64,000 nucleotides of DNA from Pectobacterium wasabiae CFBP 3304 (GCF_001742185.1 NZ_CP015750.1:3906001-3970000), one strand, 5' to 3'. Positions 10,441-20,958 are shown, counted from the stretch's first letter. A program made the numbers and translations. Notes: a model not told the origin generated them from the letters alone.

Positions 10441-11442
10441 ATGCAGCAATCTATTCAGCAAAAAAAATGGTTAAAAAGTGTGTTTGTTGCCAGCGCGCTA
10501 CTCGCAGGCGGGATGTCAATCAGTGCGGCATCCGCTGCGGTTATTACTTCAATTCGTCCTTTGGGATTCATTGCGTCGGCCATTGCCGATGGCGTGACGC
10601 CAACGGAGATTCTGTTACCTGATGGCGCATCGCCCCACGATTATGCCTTGCGTCCGTCTGATGTCCAGCGTTTACAGTCCGCTGACCTGGTGATTTGGGT
10701 CGGGCCGGAAATGGAAGCTTTCCTCGGGAAACCGTTAGCGAAAATTTCGTCAACAAAGCAGATTGCGCTTTCCGCGCTGCCCGGCATTAAATCTGAGCTG
10801 GAAAAAGAGGCCGGACACGATCATGAAGATAACCATGAGCAGGCACATGATGAGCATGAAAAAGGCCACGAGCACAGCCATGCCGCCCATGATGATGGCG
10901 ACGATGGTCACCATCATGGAGAATACAATATGCACATTTGGCTCTCACCGGAGATGACCAAACAGGCTGCAATCGCTATTCATGCAAAATTATTGGAACT
11001 TATGCCTCAGAATAAGGACAAACTAGACGCGAATCTGCTTTATTTCACGGATAAAATTGCGCAAGCAGATGAAAAAATTGTTAAGATGCTAGCGCCTGTG
11101 CAGGGTAGAGGCTATTTCGTGTTTCATGATGCCTATGGTTATTTTGAGAAACACTACGGGTTAAGTCCCTTGGGTTACTTTACGGTAAACCCTGAAATTC
11201 AGCCCGGTGCACAGCGTTTACATCAAATACGAACACAGTTGGTTGAGCACAAAGCCGTATGCGTTTTTGCTGAACCACAATTCAGGCCAGCCGTTATTAA
11301 TGCTGTTGCCAAAGGAACCGACGTGCGCTCGGGTGTGCTCGATCCATTGGGAAGCAATATTGCACTGGGTAGAGATAGTTATGCCGATTTCTTATTGCAG
11401 CTATCGAACCAGTATGTGAGCTGTCTGGAGGGAAAATTATGA
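10441..11442 (+). CDS. znuA: zinc ABC transporter substrate-binding protein ZnuA
   Basis: ZnuA is the 333-residue periplasmic zinc-binding lipocalin-like partner of ZnuBC (cluster 9 binding protein). It has a signal peptide (about residues 1-32), the first metal His in the [11 protein letters not shown] segment, and a flexible His/Asp/Glu-rich loop at about residues 123-158 that captures zinc. Further metal ligands lie in NMHIWLSPE and [12 protein letters not shown] 10441 is chosen because the preceding codons run into the znuC-side promoter. It ends 12 nt before mepM. Confidence 0.95.
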   Translation: MQQSIQQKKWLKSVFVASALLAGGMSISAASAAVITSIRPLGFIASAIADGVTPTEILLPDGASPHDYALRPSDVQRLQSADLVIWVGPEMEAFLGKPLAKISSTKQIALSALPGIKSELEKEAGHDHEDNHEQAHDEHEKGHEHSHAAHDDGDDGHHHGEYNMHIWLSPEMTKQAAIAIHAKLLELMPQNKDKLDANLLYFTDKIAQADEKIVKMLAPVQGRGYFVFHDAYGYFEKHYGLSPLGYFTVNPEIQPGAQRLHQIRTQLVEHKAVCVFAEPQFRPAVINAVAKGTDVRSGVLDPLGSNIALGRDSYADFLLQLSNQYVSCLEGKL

Positions 11443-11454
11443 GGATACGAATAA

Positions 11455-12780
11455 GTGCAGCAGATAGTCCGAACTATCGCTCTGGCGTATAACAGTTTAC
11501 CCCGGCCCCATCGCGTCATGCTGGGGTCGCTCACCGTTGTGACATTGGCCGTTGCTGTTTGGCGGCCTTTTGTTTATCCCCACGTCGATGACGCACCGGT
11601 CATTGTTAAAGATATCGACCTGGAAACCAGCCAACTGCGTACCCTGACGCCTGAAGCCAGTGAACCGATAGACCAACCCTCGCCCGATGATGACATCCCA
11701 CAAGATGAGCTTGATGAGGATAAAGGTGCCGATGAAGGCAGCGTACATGAGTACGTGGTCTCAACGGGTGATACCTTAAGCAGCATTTTGACGCAGTACG
11801 GCATTGATATTGCTGATGTCACCCAACTGGCGGAACAGAACAAAGATTTGCGGAACCTGAAGATTGGTCAGCAAATATCGTGGGCTCTGAGTGAAAACGG
11901 TGACCTGCAAAGCCTGACCTGGCAGATGTCCCGCCGTGAAACGCGCATTTATGAGCGCGTAGGGACGGATTTCAAAGAGCGTATTGAGACGCTGAAAGGC
12001 GAATGGCGTAACAGCGTACTGAATGGCCGGGTAAGCGGCAGCTTTGTTAGCAGCGCAAAAAACGCTGGTTTGACGAGTGCTGAAGTGCGTGACGTCATCA
12101 AGGCGCTGCAATGGCAACTGGATTTCCGTAAATTACGCAAAGACGATACCTTCTCTGTGCTGATGTCTCGCGAAATGCTTGATGGTAAAAGTGAGCAGAG
12201 TGAGTTGGTCGGCGTGCGCCTGAATACCGGTGGCAAAGACTATTACGCCATTCGTGCCGAAGACGGTAAATTCTACGATCGCGAAGGTTCCGGTTTGACA
12301 CGCGGTTTTATGCGTTTCCCGACCATGAAACAATTCCGTGTTTCCTCCAACTTCAATCCACGTCGCTTGAACCCGGTGACGGGACGTGTCGCACCGCATA
12401 AAGGCGTCGATTTTGCTATGCCAGTCGGTTCGCCGGTTTTGGCCGTTGGGGATGGTGAAGTGGTGATTGCGAAACGTAGTGGCGCTGCGGGTAACTATGT
12501 CGTGATTCGACATGGTCGTCAGTATACGACTCGCTTTATGCACCTAAATCGCATATTGGTTAAACCGGGGCAGAAAGTGAAGCGTGGCGATCGCATCGGA
12601 TTATCCGGCAACACCGGTCGCTCCACCGGACCGCATCTGCACTACGAACTCTGGGTTAACCAGCAGGCTGTTAACCCGTTAACGGCTCAACTACCGCGTT
12701 CCGAAGGGCTGGCGGGTAAAGATCGTCGTGATTATCTGGCGCAGGTGAAGGAAGTGGTGCCGCAGCTTAAGTTTGATTAA
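11455..12780 (+). CDS. mepM: murein DD-endopeptidase MepM
   Basis: MepM is a 441-residue periplasmic peptidoglycan hydrolase that cuts D-Ala-mDAP crosslinks to allow wall growth. It has an N-terminal membrane anchor (about residues 20-38), an acidic linker, a LysM-like domain (YVVSTGDTLSSILTQYGIDI) and a C-terminal M23 (LytM) peptidase domain. The zinc ligands are the His and Asp of APHKGVDFAMP and the His residues of GPHLHYELW. The start is GTG (MQQIVRTIALAYN), matching the E. coli N-terminus. It follows znuA closely. Confidence 0.93.
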   Translation: MQQIVRTIALAYNSLPRPHRVMLGSLTVVTLAVAVWRPFVYPHVDDAPVIVKDIDLETSQLRTLTPEASEPIDQPSPDDDIPQDELDEDKGADEGSVHEYVVSTGDTLSSILTQYGIDIADVTQLAEQNKDLRNLKIGQQISWALSENGDLQSLTWQMSRRETRIYERVGTDFKERIETLKGEWRNSVLNGRVSGSFVSSAKNAGLTSAEVRDVIKALQWQLDFRKLRKDDTFSVLMSREMLDGKSEQSELVGVRLNTGGKDYYAIRAEDGKFYDREGSGLTRGFMRFPTMKQFRVSSNFNPRRLNPVTGRVAPHKGVDFAMPVGSPVLAVGDGEVVIAKRSGAAGNYVVIRHGRQYTTRFMHLNRILVKPGQKVKRGDRIGLSGNTGRSTGPHLHYELWVNQQAVNPLTAQLPRSEGLAGKDRRDYLAQVKEVVPQLKFD

Positions 12781-12798
12781 CGCTACTGACTGCATGTT

Positions 12799-12826
12799 AT
12801 GCCGGTGGCTTGCTGCCGGCATTTTC
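12799..12826 (+). terminator. intrinsic terminator of mepM
   Basis: The stem ATGCCGG / CCGGCAT is followed by TTTT, 18 nt after the mepM stop. Confidence 0.8.
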
Positions 12827-12956
12827 ATTTATGGCGCACGGGTTCCTGGTTTTTTGTTATCGAGCTGACGTGTTTCTGCATCATTGCCGGTGGATGTTGC
12901 TAAACGCTGAGCGGCCATTATGCTTATGTTTATTGATTGATCTGAAGAGTTTAGGC

Positions 12957-13934
12957 ATGGAAAAAGAAAAAAAATCGAACGCTGAATTTATTCCCCAGTT
13001 ACAACGCGCCTTCTTTCATCCGCGCTATTGGGGCGTTTGGTTAGGTGTTGGTGTGATGGCACTTGCGGCTTATATTCCCGCACGGTTAAGAAATCCGGTG
13101 CTGGGCGGGTTAGGGCGTTTTGTCGGGAGAATATCAAAAGGGGCCCGCCGCCGTGCTCGCATCAATCTGCTGTATTGCATGCCGGAGTTAACGGAAGCAC
13201 AGCGTGAAACCATTATTGATGACATGTTTGCGACGGCACCTCAGTCGATGATCATGATGGTGGAAGTCGGGATCCGTAACCCGAAGACAATCGAGAAGTA
13301 TGTGCGCTGGCACGGTGAAGACATTCTGGAGCGCATCAAAGCGCAAGAGAAGAACGTGATCTTTCTGGTTCCGCATGGGTGGGGCGTTGATATTCCGGCG
13401 ATGCTGCTGACCTCTCGCGGACAGCGTATGGCGGCGATGTTCCACAATCAGAAGAATGAACTGGTAGATTATTGGTGGAATCGGTTACGTCGTCGCTTTG
13501 GTGGGCGCATCCATGCTCGCAATGACGGTATTAAACCGTTTATCAGCTCCGTGCGCTCCGGGTGCTGGGGATATTACTTACCCGATCAAGATCACGGCCC
13601 TGAACACAGCGAATTCGTCGATTTCTTTGCGACCTACAAAGCTACGCTGCCTGCTGTTGGGCGACTGATGAAAGTGTGCCGTGCTGATATCGTGCCGCTG
13701 TTCCCGGTATATAACGCCAAAGATGGCTGTCTGGATGTGTATATTCGCCCGCCGATGGTTGATTTGGCGGAAGCGGATGATGCCTACATTGCAAGGCGCA
13801 TGAATGAGGAAGTGGAAATCCTGGTCAGGCCGAACCCTGAGCAGTACACCTGGATCCTGAAGTTGCTAAAAACTCGCAAGCCGGGAGAAATTGAACCGTA
13901 TTGCCGGGATGATTTGTACCGAGACAAGAAGTGA
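12957..13934 (+). CDS. lpxM: lipid A myristoyl/secondary acyltransferase LpxM
   Basis: This is a 325-residue inner-membrane acyltransferase (LpxL/LpxM family) that adds the last secondary acyl chain to Kdo2-lipid A. The catalytic H-x4-D motif is visible as HGWGVD, and an N-terminal hydrophobic segment (YWGVWLGVGVMALAAYIPA) anchors the protein. The motif DQDHGPEHSEFVDFF is conserved in the family. I start at ATG 12957 (MEKEKKSNAEFIPQLQ); the longer open frame overlaps the mepM terminator. Its position between mepM and pykA matches E. coli. Confidence 0.93.
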   Translation: MEKEKKSNAEFIPQLQRAFFHPRYWGVWLGVGVMALAAYIPARLRNPVLGGLGRFVGRISKGARRRARINLLYCMPELTEAQRETIIDDMFATAPQSMIMMVEVGIRNPKTIEKYVRWHGEDILERIKAQEKNVIFLVPHGWGVDIPAMLLTSRGQRMAAMFHNQKNELVDYWWNRLRRRFGGRIHARNDGIKPFISSVRSGCWGYYLPDQDHGPEHSEFVDFFATYKATLPAVGRLMKVCRADIVPLFPVYNAKDGCLDVYIRPPMVDLAEADDAYIARRMNEEVEILVRPNPEQYTWILKLLKTRKPGEIEPYCRDDLYRDKK

Positions 13935-13962
13935 GATGAGTCGCGGATAGCCATCTATTGAT

Positions 13963-13995
13963 AAAAAAGCCGGACGAGAAATCGTCCGGCTTTTT
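13963..13995. terminator. bidirectional terminator between lpxM and pykA
   Basis: The stem AAAGCCGGACGA / TCGTCCGGCTTT is flanked by A and T runs and lies between the convergent stops. Confidence 0.92.
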
Positions 13996-14045
13996 ACTCG
14001 TATGTGACCCGTCCAGCACTGCGTAGTGGACGGAGATGCCACAGA

Positions 14046-15488
14046 TTATTCCACGCGCAGGATACGAATCGTGTTGGTTGTGCCGACTGTGCCCATGATG
14101 TCGCCTTGTGTAACGATGACCAGATCCCCAGACATCAGGAACCCTTTATCACGCAGCCGGATTACCGCATCATTGGCCGCGGCAACGCCATCTGTGTAGC
14201 TATCGAAATGCACAGGGGTGACGCCGCGATACAGTGCGGTCAGGTTCAGCGTGTGCTCATGACGAGACATGGCAAAAATTGGCAAACCGGAACTGATACG
14301 AGACATCATCAGCGCAGTGCGGCCAGATTCTGTCATGGCAATCAGCGCGGTAACCCCTTTCAGGTGGTTGGCCGCGTACATGGAAGACATCGCAATGGAT
14401 TCTTCTGTGTTATCAAACTGCACGTCCAGGCGGTGTTTGGAAACGTTGATGCTTGGAATTTTCTCCGCGCCTAAACACACTTTCGCCATGGCAGCGACGG
14501 TTTCAGCCGGATATTGACCCGCAGCGGTTTCTGCTGACAGCATCACCGCATCGGTGCCATCGAGCACCGCGTTGGCGACGTCCATCACCTCGGCACGCGT
14601 TGGCATCGGGTTGGTGATCATCGATTCCATCATCTGCGTAGCGGTAATGACCGCACGGTTCAACTGACGGGCGCGGCGAATCAACTTCTTCTGAATCCCC
14701 ACCAATTCTGGATCGCCGATTTCAACGCCCAGATCGCCCCTCGCGACCATCACCACGTCGGAAGCCAGAATAATGTCATCCATTGCGGCATCTGAACAGA
14801 CAGCTTCAGCACGTTCAACTTTTGATACGATCTTGGCGTTACAGCCAGCGTCACGTGCGAGTCGGCGTGCGTAGTTGAGGTCTTCACCGGTACGTGGGAA
14901 AGAGACCGCCAGATAGTCGACGCCAATTTTTGCGGCGGTAATAATGTCGGCTTTATCTTTTTCCGTCAGGGCTTCGGCAGACAAGCCGCCACCGAGTTTG
15001 TTGATGCCCTTGTTGTTAGACAGCGGCCCACCAACGGTGACTTCGGTATACACTTTCAGGCCTTCAACCTGAAGGACTTTCAACTGTACCCGGCCATCAT
15101 CTAATAGCAGGATATCGCCTGGCACCACGTCGCTTGGCAAGCCTTTGTAATCGATCCCGACTCTTTCTTTGTCGCCTTCGCCTTTGGCTAAATTGGCATC
15201 CAATAAGAATTTGTCGCCGATATTCAGGAAGATTTTACCTTCTTTGAAGGTAGAAACGCGGATTTTTGGACCCTGTAGATCGCCAAGAATGGCAACATGG
15301 CGGCCTAATTTTGCCGCAATTTCACGAACTTTGTTGGCACGTAATTGATGGTCTTCTGCTGTGCCGTGAGAAAAATTCATGCGTACTACGTTAGCGCCCG
15401 CACTGATAATCTTTTCGAGATTATTATCGCGGTCGGTAGCGGGCCCTAGGGTGGTGACAATCTTGGTTCTTCTGAGCCGTCTGGACAT
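14046..15488 (-). CDS. pykA: pyruvate kinase II
   Basis: Pyruvate kinase converts phosphoenolpyruvate and ADP to pyruvate and ATP. The 480 residues equal the E. coli PykA length. The N-terminus [19 protein letters not shown] is diagnostic of PykA, and the active-site signature [11 protein letters not shown] and substrate-loop motif VRMNFSHG are intact. It is transcribed away from hexR, whose product is known to control central carbon genes in this cluster. An approximately 390-bp region upstream contains a repeat element but no other gene. Confidence 0.96.
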   Translation of the reverse strand: MSRRLRRTKIVTTLGPATDRDNNLEKIISAGANVVRMNFSHGTAEDHQLRANKVREIAAKLGRHVAILGDLQGPKIRVSTFKEGKIFLNIGDKFLLDANLAKGEGDKERVGIDYKGLPSDVVPGDILLLDDGRVQLKVLQVEGLKVYTEVTVGGPLSNNKGINKLGGGLSAEALTEKDKADIITAAKIGVDYLAVSFPRTGEDLNYARRLARDAGCNAKIVSKVERAEAVCSDAAMDDIILASDVVMVARGDLGVEIGDPELVGIQKKLIRRARQLNRAVITATQMMESMITNPMPTRAEVMDVANAVLDGTDAVMLSAETAAGQYPAETVAAMAKVCLGAEKIPSINVSKHRLDVQFDNTEESIAMSSMYAANHLKGVTALIAMTESGRTALMMSRISSGLPIFAMSRHEHTLNLTALYRGVTPVHFDSYTDGVAAANDAVIRLRDKGFLMSGDLVIVTQGDIMGTVGTTNTIRILRVE

Positions 15489-15702
15489 GTATAACTCCGT
15501 TCACTTGTGAAGCTGTAGTGTTGCGATTAAGCGTCGAATAACCGTGCAAAATATCACGTTACAACAAAACTATTTCACCTACGTTATCCGAACATCGTGT
15601 TGAGTCTGATTATCATACTGTACAGGTAATCCCTGTCATCTTTCCATGACCGTAGCCGCTGACCACATCGAGATGAGGCAGGTAGATGATACCGCTCATT
15701 TT

Positions 15703-15846
15703 TATTACCCGTCATACTTCAAGTTGCCTGTGCGTTGGCTGCATTCAAATACTCGGCCCGTCGTGAGCCTCGCCCTGGCGGGTCAACGCTTTGTGTTGTT
15801 CAAAACGTTAACGTTTTGTCCTGAAACTCGAATTATTTAGGGTATA
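15703..15846. repeat. enterobacterial intergenic repeat with imperfect terminal inverted repeats
   Basis: The left end (TACCCGTCATACTTCAAGTT) and right end (AACTCGAATTATTTAGGGTA) form imperfect inverted ends of the kind seen in short non-coding mobile repeats of Pectobacterium, Yersinia and Serratia. The interior contains the perfect 16-base palindrome AAAACGTTAACGTTTT at 15802-15817. The element fills most of the pykA-hexR gap (15489-15881). A decayed end of the same type (ACTCGTCATACTTCAAG) is present upstream of ruvA at about 2215-2231. Family assignment is from memory. Confidence 0.65.
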
Positions 15847-15881
15847 TAACTAGAAACAAAGCACAACGTAAAACTTACCTA

Positions 15882-16751
15882 TCACCTGAAGGGATTAATC
15901 AACCGTTCGTCTTTATCAAAGCGCGACTCGCGCAAGGCCTCTTTGACCCGTTTCAGGTTATCACGAAATTTTTCTCCGCGGCGTAAAGTAAACCCCGTCG
16001 CCAGCACGTCGATCAGTGTTAACTGAGCGATGCGGGACACCATCGGCATATAAACATCAGTATCTTCAGGCACGTCAAGCCGCAGCGCTAACGAGGCTTC
16101 ACGCGCCAGCGGCGTGCCATCTGAAGTGATGGCAATTACGGTCGCGTCGTTTTCGCGTGCCAACTGCGCCATTTCGACCAGACTTTTGGTTCTGCCAGTA
16201 TGAGAGATCAATACCACGACGTCGCCGTCGCTGGAATTCATGCAGCTCATGCGCTGCATCACGATGTCATCGAAATAAACGACGGGGATATTAAAGCGGA
16301 AAAATTTGTTCATCGCATCGTGTGCGACAGCGGCGGAGGCACCCAGGCCAAAAAAGGAAATTTTCTTCGCCTGCGTGAGCAAATCTACGGCGCGGTTGAC
16401 GGCAGCGACATCCAGACTGGATTTCACCTGCTCTAAGCCTGCCATCGCGGATTCAAATATTTTACTGGTGTAGGCGTCAACGCTGTCATCTTCTTCAACG
16501 TTACGGTTCACATACGGTGTTCCGTTTGCCAGACTTTGCGCCAGATGTAGTTTAAAATCGGGAAAACCCTTAGTTTCAAGGCGGCGGCAGAAACGATTGA
16601 CCGTTGGCTCGCTGACATCGGCCATTTTGGCTAGGGTTGCGATGCTGGAGTGAATAGCCGTCTGCGGAGTGCTCAGGATCGCTTCAGCCACTTTTCTTTC
16701 TGATTTGCTTAAGAGATCTAGATGGCTTTGGATTTTTTCCAGCATATTCAT
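15882..16751 (-). CDS. hexR: HexR, RpiR-family regulator of central carbon genes
   Basis: HexR is a 289-residue repressor with an N-terminal RpiR helix-turn-helix (MADVSEPTVNRFCRRLETKG) and a C-terminal SIS sugar-phosphate domain (FFGLGASAAVAHDAMNKFF and LISHTGRTKSLVEMA). In enterobacteria and other gammaproteobacteria it represses zwf, eda and others, and KDPG relieves binding. The start is MNMLEKIQSHLD at 16751, matching E. coli; the longer frame would run upstream without support. The divergent zwf promoter carries a HexR box. The 367-bp divergent gap holds only promoters and that site. Confidence 0.95.
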   Translation of the reverse strand: MNMLEKIQSHLDLLSKSERKVAEAILSTPQTAIHSSIATLAKMADVSEPTVNRFCRRLETKGFPDFKLHLAQSLANGTPYVNRNVEEDDSVDAYTSKIFESAMAGLEQVKSSLDVAAVNRAVDLLTQAKKISFFGLGASAAVAHDAMNKFFRFNIPVVYFDDIVMQRMSCMNSSDGDVVVLISHTGRTKSLVEMAQLARENDATVIAITSDGTPLAREASLALRLDVPEDTDVYMPMVSRIAQLTLIDVLATGFTLRRGEKFRDNLKRVKEALRESRFDKDERLINPFR

Positions 16752-17079
16752 ACGACAAGGGCCATGTAAGTTTTTTCCAATTTCAACTAAAGGTACAACT
16801 GGCATGCATTACGTGAAAATATACTACGACCCTGTGGTGGTTGGCAGCGGGCAACATGCTAAGTTGGGGTCTTTTTTTACCAGAACATGACATGTGTCTA
16901 ACTTTCAGAAAAGTAATCGACTGTCAGAAACGACGAAAAATTTCGCTTTAGGGCGAATCGATAAGTGATTCCAGCTACTGCACAGACCGATTTATGCGTG
17001 GTTTTTAGTCAATATCACCCATTATTTGGCATTTTTATGATGGGTTTACTGGCTGTAGTCAAAAAGAGTACATTATGGC

Positions 17080-17094
17080 TGTAATAAAATTACA
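17080..17094. promoter_or_regulatory. HexR operator upstream of zwf
   Basis: The sequence TGTAATAAAATTACA closely matches the published HexR palindrome TGTAATTAAATTACA, differing at one or two central bases. It ends 24 nt before the zwf start, where bound HexR would block transcription. Confidence 0.88.
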
Positions 17095-17118
17095 GCATCC
17101 TGCAACGAGGAGATGAAC

Positions 17119-18594
17119 ATGGCGGTAACTTCAACAGCCCAAGCGTGCGATCTGGTTATTTTCGGTGCCAAGGGCGATCTGGCACGCCGTAAATTGCTGC
17201 CGTCCCTGTACCAGTTGGAAAAAGCAGGGCACATCCATGCGGACACCAAAATTATCGGGGTGGGCCGTGCGGATTGGGATAAAGCGGAGTATACCCGCGT
17301 CGTGCGTGAAGCGCTTGACACCTTTATGAAAGAAGCCATCGACGATAAGTTGTGGGAAACGCTAAGCGGTCGGCTGGATTTCTGCAATCTCGATGTGGAA
17401 GATACGAAAGCCTTCAACAAACTGGGCAAGATGCTTGACCAGAAAAATCGTACCACCATCAACTACTTTGCAATGCCACCCAGCACATTTGGTGCGATCT
17501 GCAAAGGGCTGGGAACCGCTGGACTGAATAAAGATCCGGCGCGTGTGGTGATGGAAAAACCGTTGGGTACCGATTTGGCGTCGTCGCGTGTGATTAACGA
17601 TCAGGTCGCGGAATTCTTTAACGAATGTCAGGTTTACCGTATCGACCACTATCTGGGTAAAGAAACGGTTCTGAACCTGCTGGCGCTGCGTTTTGCCAAT
17701 TCGTTGTTCTCCTCGAATTGGGACAACCGGACGATCGACCATGTACAGATCACGGTAGCTGAAGAAGTCGGAATTGAAGGGCGCTGGGGCTATTTTGACA
17801 AAGCAGGTCAGATGCGCGACATGATCCAGAATCATCTGTTGCAGATCCTGACGATGATTGCGATGTCGCCGCCGTCTGATTTGACGACTGACCGCATTCG
17901 TGATGAAAAAGTGAAAGTGTTGCGTTCACTGCGCCGTATTGACCGGTCCAACGTGCATGAAACGACCGTGCGTGGCCAATATTCTTCTGGTTTTGTCCAG
18001 GGACATAAAGTGCCGGGCTATCTGGAAGAAGAGGGCGCGAATAAAAGCAGCAGCACGGAAACCTTCGTCTCGATTCGTGTCGACATTGATGACTGGCGCT
18101 GGTCTGGCGTGCCGTTCTACTTGCGCACGGGTAAACGGCTGCCGACAAAATGTTCGGAAGTGGTCGTGTACTTTAAAAACCCTGCATTGAATCTGTTCCA
18201 TGATTCTTACCAGCAGTTACCGCAGAACAAACTGATCATTCGCTTGCAGCCCGATGAAGGCGTGGAAATCCAGATTCTGAATAAAATTCCGGGATTAGAG
18301 CATAAGCATCGCCTGCAAACGGTGAAGCTGGATTTGAGCTTCTCGGAAACCTTTAATCAGCAGCATTTAGCGGATGCCTATGAGCGTCTGCTGCTTGAAA
18401 CAATGCGTGGAATTCAGGCGTTGTTCGTCCGCCGCGATGAAGTTGAGGAAGCCTGGAAGTGGGTGGATTCCATCATGGAAGCATGGGCGATGGACAACGA
18501 TGCACCGAAGCCTTATCAGGCGGGAAGCTGGGGACCAGTGGCGTCCGTGGCGATGATCACGCGCGATGGCCGTTCCTGGAATGAGTTCGAGTAA
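17119..18594 (+). CDS. zwf: glucose-6-phosphate 1-dehydrogenase
   Basis: Zwf oxidises glucose 6-phosphate to 6-phosphogluconolactone with NADP. It has 491 residues, the same as E. coli. The Rossmann nucleotide-binding segment is IFGAKGDLARRKLLPSLY and the active-site motif is RIDHYLGKE. I choose ATG 17119 (MAVTSTAQACD) over the in-frame ATG two codons earlier because it matches E. coli and has AGGAG at better spacing. The next gene is eda; the edd gene found between them in E. coli is absent. Confidence 0.96.
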   Translation: MAVTSTAQACDLVIFGAKGDLARRKLLPSLYQLEKAGHIHADTKIIGVGRADWDKAEYTRVVREALDTFMKEAIDDKLWETLSGRLDFCNLDVEDTKAFNKLGKMLDQKNRTTINYFAMPPSTFGAICKGLGTAGLNKDPARVVMEKPLGTDLASSRVINDQVAEFFNECQVYRIDHYLGKETVLNLLALRFANSLFSSNWDNRTIDHVQITVAEEVGIEGRWGYFDKAGQMRDMIQNHLLQILTMIAMSPPSDLTTDRIRDEKVKVLRSLRRIDRSNVHETTVRGQYSSGFVQGHKVPGYLEEEGANKSSSTETFVSIRVDIDDWRWSGVPFYLRTGKRLPTKCSEVVVYFKNPALNLFHDSYQQLPQNKLIIRLQPDEGVEIQILNKIPGLEHKHRLQTVKLDLSFSETFNQQHLADAYERLLLETMRGIQALFVRRDEVEEAWKWVDSIMEAWAMDNDAPKPYQAGSWGPVASVAMITRDGRSWNEFE

Positions 18595-18760
18595 TTTTTT
18601 GATAATACGTCAGTAGCCGGAATGTCGAGGTGTGTTGGCATTCCACAGTTTTAATGTATGGCTTACGGTGCGGTTGGCATCTGCGGCAACGCAGATCCCT
18701 GTGGCAGGGGCGCGCTATATAATTAATGATGCCTTCGGGCATGTCTGGAGATGATTTTTG

Positions 18761-19402
18761 ATGAAAAACTGGAAGACGAGCGCGGAACAGATTTTGACAA
18801 CGGGTCCCGTTGTTCCTGTGATTGTGGTCAACAAACTGGAACACGCGGTGCCGATGGCAAAAGCGTTAGTCGCGGGCGGCGTTCGCGTTCTGGAACTGAC
18901 ATTGCGTACCGACTGTGCTATCGACGCGATCCGTGCGATTGCGAAAGAAGTACCAGAAGCTATCGTGGGCGCGGGTACGGTGACAAACCCTGAGCAACTG
19001 GCTGCGGTGGTTGAAGCTGGTGCGCAGTTTGCCATTAGCCCGGGCCTGACCGAGCCACTGCTGAAAGCAGCATCGGCAGGCAATATCCCGTTGATTCCAG
19101 GTATCAGCACCGTATCTGAGCTGATGTTGGGTATGGATTACGGCTTGCGTGAGTTCAAATTCTTCCCTGCAGAAGCTAACGGCGGCGTGAAAGCGCTTCA
19201 GGCGATCGCCGGTCCATTCGCTCATATCCGTTTCTGCCCAACTGGTGGTATTACGCCGAATAACTACCGTGATTACCTGGCGCTGAAAAGCGTGCTGTGT
19301 GTTGGTGGTTCTTGGTTGGTGCCGAACGATGCGCTGGAAAGCGGTGATTACGCACGTATTACTGAACTGGCGCGTGAAGCGGTTGCTGGTGCAAAAGCGT
19401 AA
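18761..19402 (+). CDS. eda: KDPG/KHG aldolase
   Basis: This is a 213-residue class I aldolase that splits 2-keto-3-deoxy-6-phosphogluconate into pyruvate and glyceraldehyde 3-phosphate. The Schiff-base Lys is in [13 protein letters not shown] and the catalytic Glu in [13 protein letters not shown] 18761 with GGAG upstream matches E. coli (MKNWKTSAE). In pectinolytic bacteria the enzyme (KdgA) is the last step of galacturonate/pectin catabolism. That may be its main role here, because no edd gene accompanies it. Confidence 0.95.
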   Translation: MKNWKTSAEQILTTGPVVPVIVVNKLEHAVPMAKALVAGGVRVLELTLRTDCAIDAIRAIAKEVPEAIVGAGTVTNPEQLAAVVEAGAQFAISPGLTEPLLKAASAGNIPLIPGISTVSELMLGMDYGLREFKFFPAEANGGVKALQAIAGPFAHIRFCPTGGITPNNYRDYLALKSVLCVGGSWLVPNDALESGDYARITELAREAVAGAKA

Positions 19403-19424
19403 GTTCGCTAGTTATTGAATGACG

Positions 19425-19453
19425 AAGGCCACTCACTGCGAGTGGCCTTTTTT
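19425..19453 (+). terminator. intrinsic terminator of eda
   Basis: The stem AAGGCCACTC / GAGTGGCCTT with a short loop (ACTGC) is followed by a T run, 22 nt after the eda stop. Confidence 0.92.
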
Positions 19454-19490
19454 ATGACGGACATCCTTGTCCGTCACCCTACGGGCCGTC
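19451..19490. repeat. intergenic repeat, copy 1
   Basis: This 40-base unit contains the hairpin GACGGACATCCTTGTCCGTC. A second copy with three mismatches lies at 19524-19563 in the same orientation. Confidence 0.8.
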
Positions 19491-19523
19491 GCAAGCGACG
19501 TTGAAAAATGTTCCCTACATTTT

Positions 19524-19563
19524 TTTATGACGGGCATCCTTGTCTGTCACCCTGCGGGCCGTC
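19524..19563. repeat. intergenic repeat, copy 2
   Basis: This is the second direct copy of the 40-base unit. It differs from copy 1 at three positions and is separated from it by 33 nt, in the gap between eda and the convergent purT. It ends 18 nt beyond the purT stop. Confidence 0.8.
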
Positions 19564-19581
19564 CAATCAGCAACAGTAGTA

Positions 19582-20760
19582 TTAACCGCTGACTTTTACG
19601 CCAGCCGCGACGCGTTTGGCGATTTCAACAGCATCGTCTGTCGTTTCTGCGCTGGCTAACGCAACGCCCATACGGCGTTTGCCGCTGATATCTGGTTTAC
19701 CAAACAGGCGAATTTGCGTATGGGGGAGGAGCGCACTTTCTAGACCCTGATAACGCACGTTGTTGCTTTCAAGCTCCGGCAAAATTACAGCAGAAGCCGA
19801 TGCACCGTACTGACGAACCACGCCAATTGGCAACCCAAGGAAAGCGCGAACGTGCAGGGCAAACTCGGACAGATCCTGAGAAATCATCGTCACCATGCCA
19901 GTATCGTGCGGGCGAGGGGAGACTTCACTGAAAATAACTTCATCACCGCAGACGAACAACTCAACGCCGAACAAGCCATAGCCACCGAGCGCTTTCACTA
20001 CGTCGCTGGCCATCTTTTGTGCGCGATCCAGTGCCAGTTCACTCATCTGCTGCGGCTGCCAGGATTCGCGATAGTCGCCATCTTCTTGTCGATGGCCGAT
20101 TGGCGCACAGAAATGAATACCGTCAACCGCATGGATGGTTAGCAGGGTGATCTCAAAATCAAAATTAACCAACCCTTCAACGATGACGCGTCCGCTGCCT
20201 GCACGGCCACCCTGTTGGGCATAGCTCCATGCCTGCTCTAACTGTTCAGCGGAGCGAATCAGGCTTTGCCCTTTGCCGGATGAGCTCATGACGGGCTTCA
20301 CAATACAGGGATAGCCAATTGCCTCTACAGCTTGATAAAAACGCTCTTCACTGTCGGCAAAACGGTAGGTGGATGTCGGAACGCCGAGCGTTTCGGCAGC
20401 CAGACGACGGATACCTTCTCGGTTCATCGTCAGGCGTGTCGCTTCAGCACAGGGGACAACATGGTGGCCCTGTTTTTCCAGTGTCACCAGCATATCGGTG
20501 GCGATGGCTTCAATTTCCGGCACGATATAATCAGGGCGTTCGGCTTCAACCAACGCCTTTAATGCGTCGCCATCCAACATATTGATGACGTGGCTACGAT
20601 GTGCAATCTGCATTGCTGGGGCATCGGCATAGCGATCGACCGCAATCACTTCGATTCCCAGGCGCTGACACTCGATCGCCACTTCTTTGCCTAATTCACC
20701 GGAGCCAAGCAGCATTACTCGTGTTGCATCCGCACGCAGGGCGGTTCCAATCGTTAACAT
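19582..20760 (-). CDS. purT: formate-dependent GAR transformylase
   Basis: PurT is a 392-residue ATP-grasp enzyme that uses formate and ATP to formylate glycinamide ribonucleotide, the third step of purine synthesis. Recognisable segments are [20 protein letters not shown] at the N-terminus, [16 protein letters not shown] (ATP-grasp loop) and [15 protein letters not shown] (metal site). Length and N-terminus match E. coli when ATG 20760 is used. A PurR box lies about 44-60 bp upstream. Confidence 0.96.
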   Translation of the reverse strand: MLTIGTALRADATRVMLLGSGELGKEVAIECQRLGIEVIAVDRYADAPAMQIAHRSHVINMLDGDALKALVEAERPDYIVPEIEAIATDMLVTLEKQGHHVVPCAEATRLTMNREGIRRLAAETLGVPTSTYRFADSEERFYQAVEAIGYPCIVKPVMSSSGKGQSLIRSAEQLEQAWSYAQQGGRAGSGRVIVEGLVNFDFEITLLTIHAVDGIHFCAPIGHRQEDGDYRESWQPQQMSELALDRAQKMASDVVKALGGYGLFGVELFVCGDEVIFSEVSPRPHDTGMVTMISQDLSEFALHVRAFLGLPIGVVRQYGASASAVILPELESNNVRYQGLESALLPHTQIRLFGKPDISGKRRMGVALASAETTDDAVEIAKRVAAGVKVSG

Positions 20761-20803
20761 AACCTTATACCTGATCGGGTTGTGAAAAATGGCCGCAGTA
20801 TAA

Positions 20804-20819
20804 ACGAAAACGTTTGCGT
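20804..20819. promoter_or_regulatory. PurR operator upstream of purT
   Basis: ACGAAAACGTTTGCGT matches the PurR consensus ACGCAAACGTTTGCGT at 15 of 16 positions. It sits in the purT/ptrB divergent gap. Confidence 0.88.
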
Positions 20820-20958
20820 GCGCATTAAAGAGGGCGGCTCTGGAATGCGTTACGCAAAAGCGCACCAAGAGACAAGGACGTGGCTTGGCATTGCTGGGCA
20901 ATCGTGCCACTCTTCTGGCAGAGTGAATTTTTATGTCAAGACAACGAGATCCGATGCG

